Shown piece after piece: positions 45,009-53,944 of a stretch of DNA of 64,000 nucleotides (position 1 is its first letter; each line of letters begins with the position of its first letter). The notes below the pieces were generated by a model. That model ran no database searches. It was not told the origin of the DNA and saw nothing but the letters and a program-made list of their open reading frames with translations. Source of the stretch: Maribellus comscasis. GTDB lineage: Bacteria > Bacteroidota > Bacteroidia > Bacteroidales > Prolixibacteraceae. The stretch covers positions 4,860,001-4,924,000 of the forward strand of contig NZ_CP046401.1 in NCBI RefSeq assembly GCF_009762775.1, in the 5' to 3' direction. Both the position numbers and the translations under genes were made by a program.

Positions 45009-45056
45009 GGATATCGAAAGCAATGAATAATATTTGTCTCATAAATATTTGCAGGA

Positions 45057-45470
45057 ATGGAAAATAATGAAATCGACAAAAAACTTGAATCGAAAAACGT
45101 GAAGCCAACAGCCATGCGCACCCTGGTTTACAAAACACTTGCAGATTCAGGGAAAGCGCTGAGCCTGGCGGATTTGGAACAGCGGTTTGAAAAAGTGGAG
45201 CGTTCAACTATTTTCAGGGCGCTTAAATCATTCGAGGAAAATTTCATTGTCCACCCTGTTGATGATGGTTCAGGCTCGGTTAAATATGCCGTTTGCGATG
45301 ATGAATGTACCTGTAATATACATGACCTGCACGTTCATTTTTATTGTACGCGTTGTGGCAGGACACGTTGTATGAAAGAACTTCCAATTCCCAACATTAA
45401 ACTTCCTGAAGGATATACCTATGATAATGCGCAATTCATCATTAACGGGGTGTGCCCGCGCTGCGATTAA
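45057..45470 (+). CDS. Fur-family metalloregulator 2
   Basis: 137 residues, a close relative of the regulator at 32399: KPTAMRTLVYKTLAD, EKVERSTIFRALKSF, CDDECTCNIHDLHVHFYC, CGRTRC and the C-terminal CPRCD. Same length and cysteine pattern, about half the residues identical. It is followed within 4 bp by a palindrome of the same type as its paralogue's, so the pair arose by duplication of regulator plus operator. Likely represses the Spy-like and CDF genes behind it when the inducing metal is low. Confidence 0.82.
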   Translation: MENNEIDKKLESKNVKPTAMRTLVYKTLADSGKALSLADLEQRFEKVERSTIFRALKSFEENFIVHPVDDGSGSVKYAVCDDECTCNIHDLHVHFYCTRCGRTRCMKELPIPNIKLPEGYTYDNAQFIINGVCPRCD

Positions 45471-45473
45471 CTT

Positions 45474-45508
45474 TGCAATAGTGTTGCACTAACTTATTGG
45501 TAATTTTG
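45474..45508 (+). promoter_or_regulatory. Fur-type operator TGCAA-N5-TTGCA and -7 box, module 2
   Basis: TGCAA (45474-45478), TAGTG, TTGCA (45484-45488), 12 bp, TAATTTTG (45501-45508), 44 bp before the Spy-like gene. Half-sites, gap and distance to the box equal those at 32816-32850. Confidence 0.6.
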
Positions 45509-45551
45509 ATGTTGAAATTATTAGAATGTATAACATTAAAAATTATTAATT

Positions 45552-46076
45552 ATGAAAACTGGAAAATTTAAAATGGCTTTTTTACTTGCAGGATTGATTG
45601 TCTTTTCTGCATCGCAGGCAATGGCACAGCACCATTGCTGTAACTCAAACTGGTCGGCTAACGCAGATGCCCAATGGTGGAATTACAACACCCCGGCAGA
45701 ATATGCGTTAACAGCCGAACAAATTACGGAAATTAATGAGCTACGTAAAAACAGTTACGAGAAAAAGCTGCCGATTGAAAACGAGCTTCGCAGTTTAAGA
45801 ATAGAATATCAGGCAGCAAACTCAAATCCCGAGCTGGATGTAAAAAAGGTGAAATCATTGAGAAGCACTATCCGCGATAAGGAAGAAAAAATTGAGGATA
45901 TCAACCTGGAGACAAAAGTTCAGGTAAAAAAACTTCTTACTGAAAAGCAGCTTACCTACTTTAACAACAACAATTACAATTGGTGGGATATGTCGGAAAA
46001 CTGCTGGTATGCCGGTAATATGGACATGAAATCACGCAGGCAAATGATGATGTCGCGCCGCAGCAATTGTTGGTAA
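45552..46076 (+). CDS. Spy/CpxP-like periplasmic metal-stress protein
   Basis: 174 residues. Signal peptide ending AMAQ, immediately HHCCN, then a helical hairpin (EQITEINELRKNSYEKKLPIENELRSL, KKVKSLRSTIRDKEEKIEDIN, VKKLLTEKQLTYF) of the Spy/CpxP/CnrX-type heavy-metal sensor and chaperone family, with Trp/Asn-rich ends (NNYNWWDMSENCWYAG). Periplasmic, expected to bind metal or shield misfolded proteins under metal stress. First gene after the fur2 operator, thus its probable target. Confidence 0.75.
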   Translation: MKTGKFKMAFLLAGLIVFSASQAMAQHHCCNSNWSANADAQWWNYNTPAEYALTAEQITEINELRKNSYEKKLPIENELRSLRIEYQAANSNPELDVKKVKSLRSTIRDKEEKIEDINLETKVQVKKLLTEKQLTYFNNNNYNWWDMSENCWYAGNMDMKSRRQMMMSRRSNCW

Positions 46077-46122
46077 ACACCAGTTCCGACTTTTAAAAAT
46101 AAGCGGTAAAAAATATATTATC

Positions 46123-46197
46123 ATGAAGTATTACATTGAAAAAACAACAGAGTACGGTTTCGATGAAACTATTGAAAAGGTAATTCAAAACGTGTAA
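46123..46197 (+). pseudogene. Truncated DUF302 N-terminus
   Basis: A 24-codon frame MKYYIEKTTEYGFDETIEKV then IQNV and TAA. It matches the first 24 residues of DUF302 proteins (usually ~130 residues, starting MKYYISKT..FEEAIEKV), and nothing downstream continues the family. It looks like a remnant left by deletion rather than a real small gene. Confidence 0.55.
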
Positions 46198-46241
46198 TAC
46201 TGCTTACATTTTTACCTAAAGTAGTTCAAAAATAATTGAAA

Positions 46242-46709
46242 ATGAAAAAACAATTGTTGTTAGTAACCTTCGTACTTTTCTGGGTATTCACAGCGAATGC
46301 CCAGGAAGGCGAGCGGTTAAAAGTAATCACAGGGGTACGTGTTAACCCTTTTGTGATGTACGATTTTGATGGTAACAAAAAGGAAATAACCCGTATCCAT
46401 GCCGAATTGGGCGCCATGTTCAATAATAAAACCTATTTGTCGGTGGGATACACGCCCTTTGCCAACGCCATTTACAATTTCAACGAATACTGGTTTGTAG
46501 GGTTCGACAAAAAAATCCCGGTATCGTGGGTTTTGGCGGAAGAGTATATGATAGATGAAAATAAATTCATCGTACAGACCGGGCCCAATTTCAAATTAGG
46601 GAACGTGGGAAATGCGTTTGTATTTTTGTTTACCCCTGTTGATAATATTGACTGGGGCTTGAAGGTGGGCGCTTTTATCCCGCTAAATGTGGTTTTGCAT
46701 AAAGAATAG
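46242..46709 (+). CDS. Exported small beta-barrel-like protein
   Basis: 155 residues from ATG 46242. Signal peptide (MKKQLLLVTFVLFWVFTANAQ) and alternating beta-strand patterns (ITGVRVNPFVMYDFDGNKKE, KTYLSVGYTPFANAIYNFNE) suggest an outer-membrane or periplasmic beta protein. No cysteine or histidine cluster. Starts between the DUF302 remnant and the CDF genes; its stop is 5 bp before the next start, so it belongs to that operon. Family not recognised. Confidence 0.5.
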   Translation: MKKQLLLVTFVLFWVFTANAQEGERLKVITGVRVNPFVMYDFDGNKKEITRIHAELGAMFNNKTYLSVGYTPFANAIYNFNEYWFVGFDKKIPVSWVLAEEYMIDENKFIVQTGPNFKLGNVGNAFVFLFTPVDNIDWGLKVGAFIPLNVVLHKE

Positions 46710-46714
46710 TTCAC

Positions 46715-47509
46715 ATGTTCAAATCTGTATTTACCATCAGCAAAATGGACTGCCCCTCCGAAGAATCCCTTATCAGGATGAAACTGGAAGGGCTTTCCGC
46801 AATTAAAAGTTTGGTGTTCGATATTGAAAACCGGAAGCTCACTGTATTTCATTCCGAAGAAAATGAGGAAATCGAAAAATACCTGAAAGAACTCAATTTA
46901 GGCGCTAAACTCCAAGAAACAATTGTTGCCCAAAAAGATGAACTAAAGGACGATTCATCAGTACAATCGAAACTGCTTTGGACAGTTCTAATTATCAATT
47001 TCGCTTTTTTTATCATTGAAATCACTACTGGTTTTATTTCAAAATCCATGGGTTTGGTTGCCGATTCATTGGATATGCTGGCAGACGCTTTGGTATATGG
47101 CCTTAGCCTTTGGGCGGTTGGTTCAACAGTAATCCGAAAGAAAAAAGTAGCCAGACTTAGCGGCTATTTTCAACTGACATTAGCCCTGCTGGGCCTTTCA
47201 GAGGTAATACGCAGGTTTATCAGTTTTGAAGAAGTGCCGGATTTTCAAACCATGATTATTGTATCAATACTGGCATTGGTTGCCAATTCAGTTTGCCTCT
47301 ATCTGTTGCAAAAGTCAAAGAGCAAAGAAGCCCACATGAAAGCCAGCATGATTTTCACATCAAACGATATAATTATCAATGCGGGCGTTATCCTTGCGGG
47401 TATTTTGGTATTGTTGACCCAATCAAAATATCCCGATTTAATCATTGGGGCAATTGTATTTTTAATCGTGGTAAGGGGGGCTTTCAGGATATTGAAATTG
47501 GGGAAATAA
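46715..47509 (+). CDS. CDF-type cation transporter with HMA-like N-terminal domain
   Basis: 264 residues. N-terminal ~70 residues (TISKMDCPSEESLIRMKLEGL) form an HMA-like domain in which the second cysteine is missing. Six membrane helices follow, with the SKSMGLVADSLDMLADALVY motif carrying the Asp pairs of CDF zinc/cadmium/cobalt exporters (helix 2), and a second Asn/Asp site TSNDIIINA in helix 5. A CDF with an attached sensor-like domain. Followed 6 bp later by a second CDF gene. Confidence 0.75.
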   Translation: MFKSVFTISKMDCPSEESLIRMKLEGLSAIKSLVFDIENRKLTVFHSEENEEIEKYLKELNLGAKLQETIVAQKDELKDDSSVQSKLLWTVLIINFAFFIIEITTGFISKSMGLVADSLDMLADALVYGLSLWAVGSTVIRKKKVARLSGYFQLTLALLGLSEVIRRFISFEEVPDFQTMIIVSILALVANSVCLYLLQKSKSKEAHMKASMIFTSNDIIINAGVILAGILVLLTQSKYPDLIIGAIVFLIVVRGAFRILKLGK

Positions 47510-47515
47510 AACATT

Positions 47516-48406
47516 ATGGCACACTCACATGAACATACTACCCAAAAAAGTTACGGAAAAGCTTTTGCCATTGGCATTGGTTTAAACATCGCCTTTGTTG
47601 CTGTTGAAATATTTTACGGTCTGGTAGCCAACTCATCAGCGCTATTAGCCGATGCAGGTCATAACGCCAGCGACGTACTGAGTTTGATTTTTGCCTGGGC
47701 AGCAATCAGGCTCGCTTCCATAAAACCCAAAGGGAAGTACACATACGGTCTTCGAAAAACAACCATCCTTGTTTCGATACTAAATGCGCTATTGCTTTTT
47801 GGGGCAGTAATAGCAATTGGCTGGGACGCTGTAGGGAAATTCAAAAATCCCGAGCCTGTGGCAGGTACGCAGGTAATGATTGTTGCGGGGATAGGCGTAG
47901 TAATCAATACCATTACGGCATTGTTGTTTATGAAAGGCCAAAAAGATGACTTGAACATCAAAGGGGCATTCCTGCACATGGCTGCCGATGCCGGGGTGTC
48001 GTTAGGTGTAGTAGCTGCCGGGCTATTGATTAACCTCACCGGAATTCAATGGATTGACCCGGTAATGAGTTTTATCATTATTCTGGTTATTCTTTGGGGT
48101 ACATGGCGGTTGTTTACTGATTCCATTGATTTAGCGCTGGATGCAGTACCCAAACAAATAAAACTTGATAAAGTACGCAACTTTCTTTTATCCCAAAATG
48201 GAGTTAACGATATTCACGATTTACACGTTTGGGCAATGAGTACCACCCAAATAGCTTTAACCGCTCACCTGATAATGCCGAAAGGGTTTAGTGATGAATT
48301 TATTTCTGCATTACAGGAGAAACTCAAACACAAATTCGGAATAGGTCACACAACATTTCAAATAGAAAATGAAAAGATTGAAAAAGAATGTAAAACTGAT
48401 TGTTAA
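47516..48406 (+). CDS. czcD: CzcD-like CDF cation exporter
   Basis: 296 residues. MAHSHEHTTQK start (His-rich), helix 2 SALLADAGHNASDVLSLIF and helix 5 LHMAADAGVSLGVVAAG carry the HxxxD/DxxxD zinc sites; C-terminal cytoplasmic domain VNDIHDLHVWAMSTTQIALTAHLI. Typical CzcD/ZitB Zn2+/H+ antiporter. Overlaps no gene; 6 bp after the previous CDF and 12 bp before the GDCCVxC gene. Confidence 0.82.
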   Translation: MAHSHEHTTQKSYGKAFAIGIGLNIAFVAVEIFYGLVANSSALLADAGHNASDVLSLIFAWAAIRLASIKPKGKYTYGLRKTTILVSILNALLLFGAVIAIGWDAVGKFKNPEPVAGTQVMIVAGIGVVINTITALLFMKGQKDDLNIKGAFLHMAADAGVSLGVVAAGLLINLTGIQWIDPVMSFIIILVILWGTWRLFTDSIDLALDAVPKQIKLDKVRNFLLSQNGVNDIHDLHVWAMSTTQIALTAHLIMPKGFSDEFISALQEKLKHKFGIGHTTFQIENEKIEKECKTDC

Positions 48407-48418
48407 AACTTCATCAAA

Positions 48419-48625
48419 ATGAGTATCCAAATCCAATCAATAATAACCTGTCCAAACTGTGGCTTTCAAAAAGAGGAAACCATGCCGGAAGATTCCTGCC
48501 AATTCTTTTATGAATGTGATAACTGCCACACCGTTTTAAAACCAAAGCAGGGCGATTGCTGTGTGTATTGTTCTTATGGTTCGGTGAAGTGCCCTTCGGT
48601 ACAACAGGTAAATAAGTGCTGCTAA
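48419..48625 (+). CDS. GDCCVxC-domain small Cys-rich protein, copy 1
   Basis: 68 residues. TCPNCGFQKEETMPEDSC, CDNCH, then the signature GDCCVYCSYGSVKCP. All cysteine positions are TGT/TGC, so it is not a selenoprotein here, although the family name allows Sec. Two CxxC knuckles at the N-terminus suggest zinc or another soft metal. Directly downstream of a CDF gene, as is its near-identical twin at 55.8 kb. Confidence 0.75.
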   Translation: MSIQIQSIITCPNCGFQKEETMPEDSCQFFYECDNCHTVLKPKQGDCCVYCSYGSVKCPSVQQVNKCC

Positions 48626-48760
48626 ACTCTTATTTTACATTCTTTTTGAGAACCTATTACCTAAACCGTACAAAACAATTCTTTATCCTGGCTTTGCCAA
48701 AGAGTACAATTCTGCCGACCCACAATAAACTAATTTGCAGCATCGTTGTTTTAAGGTTGT

Positions 48761-48791
48761 TTTGTCTAAAATATTTTAATTCATATTTTTG
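48761..48791 (+). promoter_or_regulatory. Promoter of the second czc operon
   Basis: TTTG (48761-48764), exactly 19 bp, TATTTTTG (48784-48791): an ideal match to the Bacteroidota housekeeping promoter. The putative GTG start of the next gene is only 5 bp behind the box, so the transcript would be nearly leaderless. Confidence 0.7.
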
Positions 48792-48796
48792 CACCC

Positions 48797-49219
48797 GTGA
48801 AAAATAAAATATATGCCATATCGCTCTTGCTATCATTTTTGGTAGTCCTAAGTCATGAGGTGATTCTCCATCATCATCATGATGATGTGGCAGATGGGTT
48901 GTTTAGTAACCAAATTGCAGCTGAGTCACCTGATGAAAAAAGTGACGAAAGGAATCCGGATGATGAACACAATCATCCCTTTCCGCTTCACCATCATATT
49001 TCGGCAACCAGTGATTTAGTTTATGCAAGAATAAACCTTAATGAATCAAATCCATTAAATAAAATCACTACATTATTTGTGGTGACAGTTGTTTTTTGGA
49101 ATGATTTTTCTGAACCACCTGACTTTGCAAATAACAATTACGAGAACAAGACATTTCTAATTTCTTCCCTCTTTAACCCCGAAGCCAATGGTTTACGGGG
49201 ACCTCCTTCTATTGTTTAA
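48797..49219 (+). CDS. Histidine-rich exported protein before czcB
   Basis: 140 residues. GTG start at 48797 right behind the promoter; hydrophobic first helix, then HHHHDD and an acidic, His-rich middle (DERNPDDEHNHPFPLHHH). A periplasmic metal-capture protein is likely, as small His-rich proteins often head Zn/Co/Ni efflux operons in this phylum. A downstream start would remove the signal helix. No catalytic features. Confidence 0.6.
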   Translation: MKNKIYAISLLLSFLVVLSHEVILHHHHDDVADGLFSNQIAAESPDEKSDERNPDDEHNHPFPLHHHISATSDLVYARINLNESNPLNKITTLFVVTVVFWNDFSEPPDFANNNYENKTFLISSLFNPEANGLRGPPSIV

Positions 49220-49325
49220 ATTTTAAGTTTTTCAGTGAATGCTTGCGGTAATTGATTTATCGCTTAGGAATATATATGCATTCATTCAATCAATCATTAT
49301 TTTTAAAATTTAAACAAGTTTCATA

Positions 49326-50831
49326 ATGAATTTCAACATATTTTTATTTGCTGCGCTTGCAATATTTTTAGCAGGTTGCAATACCAACCCTAACCATGAA
49401 ACCGAAGAATCGCATCATGACGAGGTTAAAATCCAGCTAACTGCTTACAGCAACGAATTTGAACTTTTTTCCGAAGCCGACCCGTTTGTGGTTGGGCAAT
49501 CCTCTGAAATTTTGTCGCATTTTTCTCATTTACCAAGTTTTAAAGCATTGGAAAGTGGAAGCATGACCATCCGCCTGTTTGTAAATGGCAAAGAAACAAG
49601 TCAAACATTGGAGAAACCAACACGAAAAGGTATTTACAAATTTGTATTAAAACCTGAAACTGCAGGAAAAGGCCAATTGGTTTTTGACATTGAAGCAGAA
49701 AAAGGAAACTTTCAATTAACAGTTCCCGAAGTAGAGGTTTTTGCCGATGACCATGATGCCATTCATGCGGCAGATGATATTGTTGTTTCAGAAACCAATG
49801 CAACCGTATTTACCAAAGAGCAATCGTGGAAGATTGATTTTGCAACGGCTCAACCGAAAACAGAACCATTTGGTCAGGTTATTCGAACCACGGCCCGGGT
49901 TGAATCGGCCCTGGGTGACGAGGCACTTATTTCTGCCAAAACAAACGGGGTTGTAAAACTTTCTGCCAACAATATATTGGAAGGGAAACCTGTATCGAAT
50001 GGACAGGTTCTGTTTTCAATATTGGGAAGTGGATTGGCTACTAATAATTCTGCTACCCGTTTTTCAGAAGCTCAAAACAATTACGAAAAAGCCAGAGCTG
50101 ATTATGAAAGGTTGGCAGAATTGGCAAAAGACAAAATTGTTTCAGAAAAAGAGCTGCTCAACGCGAAAAATCAATATGAGAATGCGAAGGTAATTTATGA
50201 CAACCTGAAACAAAACTTTAATCCAACGGGACAAAATGTGGCCAGCACAATGAACGGCTACGTAAAACAGATTTTTGTGCAAAACGGTCAATATGTAGAA
50301 GCCGGACAACCCATTGTGCTTATCTCACAAAATAAAAGCTTATTGCTGCGGACAGAAGTACAACGGAAATTCGCACCAATTATAGGCTCGGTTAATTCGG
50401 CGAACATTCACACGCTTCATGATAATCAGACCTATACATTGGAAGAATTAAACGGCAAAATCGTATCGGTTGGCAGAAATACCAACAGCGATAATTATTT
50501 AATCCCAATGAGTCTGCAGATTGACAATAAAGGCACTTTCGTACCGGGTGGTTTTGTGGAGTTATTCCTGAAAACACTTACCAATGCCCAAGCACTTACA
50601 ATCCCAAATTCTGCCTTACTGGAAGAGCAGGGAAATTATTTTGTTTTTGTACAAATTACACCCGAGCTTTTTGAAAAAAGAGAAGTAAAAACAGGACCAA
50701 CAGATGGATTAAAAACTGAAATACTGCAAGGGCTTTCTAAAGACGAACGAATTGTAACAACAGGTGCAGTTCTGGTAAAACTTGCACAGGCTACAGGTAC
50801 TTTAGACGCTGAATCAGGTCACAATCATTAA
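49326..50831 (+). CDS. czcB: CzcB-type periplasmic adaptor lipoprotein
   Basis: 501 residues. Lipobox IFLAGCN, an N-terminal acidic and His-containing domain (EESHHDEVKIQ) of ~150 residues typical of CzcB, then the adaptor core: SAKTNGVVKLSANNILEGKPV, coiled coil (NYEKARADYERLAELAKDKIVSEKEL), ASTMNGYVKQIFVQNGQYVEAGQP, C-terminal barrel and MP domain, and a short His end (GHNH). Forms the tripartite pump with the next two genes (12-bp gap, then 4-bp overlap). Confidence 0.85.
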   Translation: MNFNIFLFAALAIFLAGCNTNPNHETEESHHDEVKIQLTAYSNEFELFSEADPFVVGQSSEILSHFSHLPSFKALESGSMTIRLFVNGKETSQTLEKPTRKGIYKFVLKPETAGKGQLVFDIEAEKGNFQLTVPEVEVFADDHDAIHAADDIVVSETNATVFTKEQSWKIDFATAQPKTEPFGQVIRTTARVESALGDEALISAKTNGVVKLSANNILEGKPVSNGQVLFSILGSGLATNNSATRFSEAQNNYEKARADYERLAELAKDKIVSEKELLNAKNQYENAKVIYDNLKQNFNPTGQNVASTMNGYVKQIFVQNGQYVEAGQPIVLISQNKSLLLRTEVQRKFAPIIGSVNSANIHTLHDNQTYTLEELNGKIVSVGRNTNSDNYLIPMSLQIDNKGTFVPGGFVELFLKTLTNAQALTIPNSALLEEQGNYFVFVQITPELFEKREVKTGPTDGLKTEILQGLSKDERIVTTGAVLVKLAQATGTLDAESGHNH

Positions 50832-50842
50832 ACAATACGGCT

Positions 50843-53800
50843 ATGTTAAATAATATTATAAAATTCTCACTTAACAATAAGTATTTGGTAATACTTGCTT
50901 CTGTTGTTTTGGTGGTTTTCGGGGTGAGGACTGCCACAAACATGGATGTGGACGTATTTCCCGACCTTACCGCACCAACGGTTGTGGTAATGACCGATGC
51001 GCATGGAATGGCTTCGGAAGAAGTGGAACGTTTGGTCAGTTTTCCTATTGAAACAGCCGTAAACGGCGCCACGGGGATTCGCCGGGTGCGTTCAGCTTCA
51101 TCGCAGGGTTTTTCTTTTGTATGGGTCGAATTCGACTGGGGTACCGACATCTACAAGGCCCGCCAGATTGTAAGCGAAAAGCTAATTGCTGTTTCTTCTC
51201 TCATGCCTTTGGGAGTTGGACAACCAATGCTCGCCCCGCAATCGAGCATTATGGGCGAAATTTTTTTCGTGGGCTTACAGGCCGACAGCACCAGCATGAT
51301 GGAATTGCGTACCATTGCCGAATGGAATGTAAAACCATTGATATTGGCTACCGGCGGGGTTTCTCAGGTTACCATCATAGGAGGCGATTACAAACAATAC
51401 AAGATATTGGCAGACCCTCAAAAAATGAAATATTATGATGTTTCATTGATGGAACTGGCTGATGTTAGTAAGGGGATTAGTGATAATTCTTCGGGAAGCG
51501 CCATAAGGCAATATGGAAACGAATTTGTTGTTCGCGGGATTGCCCGGACCGCTGATTTGAAAGCTCTGGGAAATTCATATATAAAGTCAAGAAACGGGAA
51601 ACCTGTAAGGGTTCGCGATGTTGCAGAAGTGAAAATCGGGGGCGCTGTAAAAATGGGGCATGCCTCTGAAAATGCAGAGCCTGCAATTATTCTTTCCATA
51701 TCAAAGCAACCCAACACCAACACGCTCGAGGTTACCGAACGAATTGAAGAAAACCTGTCCGTCCTTCAAAAAACGCTTCCGGCAGACATACGCATGGATA
51801 CGAAAATTTTTCGCCAGGCCGATTTTATTGAAACTTCAGTGAACAACGTACAGCGTGCATTAATTGAAGGAGGTCTTTTTGTTGTTATCATTCTTTTTCT
51901 TTTTCTGGGAAGTTTTCGCACTACAATAATTTCCCTGCTTGCCATTCCCTTGTCTCTGCTTGGCGCTATTTTAGTTCTCAATGCTTTGGGTTTAAACATT
52001 AACACAATGAGTTTGGGAGGTATGGCAATTGCGATTGGCTCCCTGGTTGACGATGCCATAATTGATGTTGAGAATGTTTACAAGCGTTTGCGGCAAAATC
52101 AACAAAAGCCAAAGGCAGAAAGGGAATCATCGTATACGGTTGTGTTTGAAGCTTCAAAAGAGATAAGGTCATCCATCCTGAATGCGACGTTAATTATAAT
52201 GGTAGCATTCTTGCCTTTGTTTTTTCTTTCGGGCATGGAAGGCCGGATGCTGCAACCGCTGGGTATAGCATTTATCGTTTCTTTATTTGTGTCGCTGATA
52301 GTGGCCATGACCCTGACTCCCCTGTTAACTAAATTGCTGCTCACCAACGAAAAATATCTTGCAAAAAATGAAAAAGAAAAATGGTTGGCACGTAAACTCT
52401 CATACCATTATGAAAAAGCGCTTTCCTGGTCGTTGAATCACAAAAGCCTCTTTATCCTTTCCACACTTGCCATATTTATTGTTTCACTTTTTGTATTTTC
52501 TTCAATGGGACGCAGCTTTTTACCAGAGTTCAACGAAGGTTCGTTAGTAATTTCAGTAGTTACAAAACCCGGAACTTCGTTGGAAGAAAGCAACCGTCTG
52601 GGCAATTTGGTAGAAACTGAACTATTGACCATTGATGAGATAGAAAGCACCGCGAGAAGGACAGGCCGGGGGGAATTGGACGAACACTCGCAAACGGTGA
52701 ACAGTGCGGAAATAGATGCAAATTTTAGTTTGAACGAACGCAGCCGCGAGGAATTTATGGCTGATGTAAGGGAGACCGTCGCCCGCATACCGGGAATTGC
52801 CGCAACAGTGGGACAACCACTCGGCCACCGTATCGACCACATGCTATCAGGCACAAGGGCAAACATTGCCATTAAGATTTTTGGCACCGATTTAAACAAA
52901 ATGTTCACACTTGGCAACCAGATTAAAAGTTCAATTGTGGATATCGATGGCCTAGTGGACGTAAATGTTGACCAGCAAATTGAGATACCACAACTTCAGA
53001 TTAAAGCCAACCGCGAGATGTTGGCGTATTACGGAATTACGGTTGAGCAATTCAACGAGTTTGTTGATGTTGCCTTTGGCAGCGAAAAACTGGCTGATAT
53101 TTATGAAGGCCAGCGAAGGTTTGATTTGGTATTACGGCTGAATAAAAATTACACCGAAACAATAGAAGGTGTACGTTCGGCTTTAATTGATACACACGAT
53201 GGTAAAAAAGTGCCATTGGAAGAGGTGGCAGAAATTGTTTCTGTTTCCGGCCCAAGTTCCATCAGCAGGGAAAATGTACAGCGCAAGGTTGTTATTGCCG
53301 CAAACGTGGCAGGCAGGGATTTGCGTGGAGTGGTTGAAGATATACAGGCGAGGGTAAATAAGAATATTGAATTTCCCGAGGGGTATCGGGTAGAATATGG
53401 CGGACAATTTGAAAGCGAGGCAAAAGCATCAAGAACTTTGTTGTTTACTTCGATTCTGGCTATATTAATTATTTTCCTTTTACTGTTTCAGGAATTCAGG
53501 AATTTCAAACTTGCAGGCATCATTTTGCTCAACCTGCCACTGGCATTGATTGGAGGTGTATTTGCAATCTATTTTACATCAGGCGTTTTAAGCATTCCCG
53601 CAATTATCGGCTTTATCACTTTGTTTGGTATCGCAACCCGAAACGGAATCCTGCTGATTTCAAATTACCAGCGATTACAGACCAAGGGAACCTCACTAAA
53701 TGAAACCGTTATAAATGGCTCATCCGACCGTTTGAACGCTATTTTAATGACAGCATTAACGGCAGCCCTTGCATTAATCCCATTGGCTATGAAGGGCGAC

Positions 53801-53944
53801 TTACCGGGCAACGAAATTCAAAGTCCGATGGCGCAGGTAATATTGGGAGGTTTATTGACATCAACCTTGCTGAATATTTTTATCGTACCAATAGTTTACA
53901 GCATTTTACACACCCGCGGAATCATTAAAACGAAAAAATCATGA
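50843..53944 (+). CDS. czcA: CzcA-family heavy-metal RND transporter
   Basis: 1033 residues, full length. The helix 4 motif reads AIAIGSLVDDAIIDVENVYKRL, unlike the DFG...DGA of the first pump; a Leu-Val-Asp-Asp-Ala arrangement is reported for a separate HME group that includes Ni/Co pumps, so the substrate may differ. Other features are normal: PDLTAPTVVVMTDAHGM, SGTRANIAIKIFGTD and a C-terminal GIATRNGILLISNY. Proton-antiport efflux from periplasm or cytoplasm. Stop and czcC start overlap (ATGA). Confidence 0.88.
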   Translation: MLNNIIKFSLNNKYLVILASVVLVVFGVRTATNMDVDVFPDLTAPTVVVMTDAHGMASEEVERLVSFPIETAVNGATGIRRVRSASSQGFSFVWVEFDWGTDIYKARQIVSEKLIAVSSLMPLGVGQPMLAPQSSIMGEIFFVGLQADSTSMMELRTIAEWNVKPLILATGGVSQVTIIGGDYKQYKILADPQKMKYYDVSLMELADVSKGISDNSSGSAIRQYGNEFVVRGIARTADLKALGNSYIKSRNGKPVRVRDVAEVKIGGAVKMGHASENAEPAIILSISKQPNTNTLEVTERIEENLSVLQKTLPADIRMDTKIFRQADFIETSVNNVQRALIEGGLFVVIILFLFLGSFRTTIISLLAIPLSLLGAILVLNALGLNINTMSLGGMAIAIGSLVDDAIIDVENVYKRLRQNQQKPKAERESSYTVVFEASKEIRSSILNATLIIMVAFLPLFFLSGMEGRMLQPLGIAFIVSLFVSLIVAMTLTPLLTKLLLTNEKYLAKNEKEKWLARKLSYHYEKALSWSLNHKSLFILSTLAIFIVSLFVFSSMGRSFLPEFNEGSLVISVVTKPGTSLEESNRLGNLVETELLTIDEIESTARRTGRGELDEHSQTVNSAEIDANFSLNERSREEFMADVRETVARIPGIAATVGQPLGHRIDHMLSGTRANIAIKIFGTDLNKMFTLGNQIKSSIVDIDGLVDVNVDQQIEIPQLQIKANREMLAYYGITVEQFNEFVDVAFGSEKLADIYEGQRRFDLVLRLNKNYTETIEGVRSALIDTHDGKKVPLEEVAEIVSVSGPSSISRENVQRKVVIAANVAGRDLRGVVEDIQARVNKNIEFPEGYRVEYGGQFESEAKASRTLLFTSILAILIIFLLLFQEFRNFKLAGIILLNLPLALIGGVFAIYFTSGVLSIPAIIGFITLFGIATRNGILLISNYQRLQTKGTSLNETVINGSSDRLNAILMTALTAALALIPLAMKGDLPGNEIQSPMAQVILGGLLTSTLLNIFIVPIVYSILHTRGIIKTKKS

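Noticed and set aside
48419..48625. Selenocysteine in the GDCCVxC proteins
   Set aside because: All signature cysteine codons are TGT/TGC; no in-frame TGA is present in either copy.
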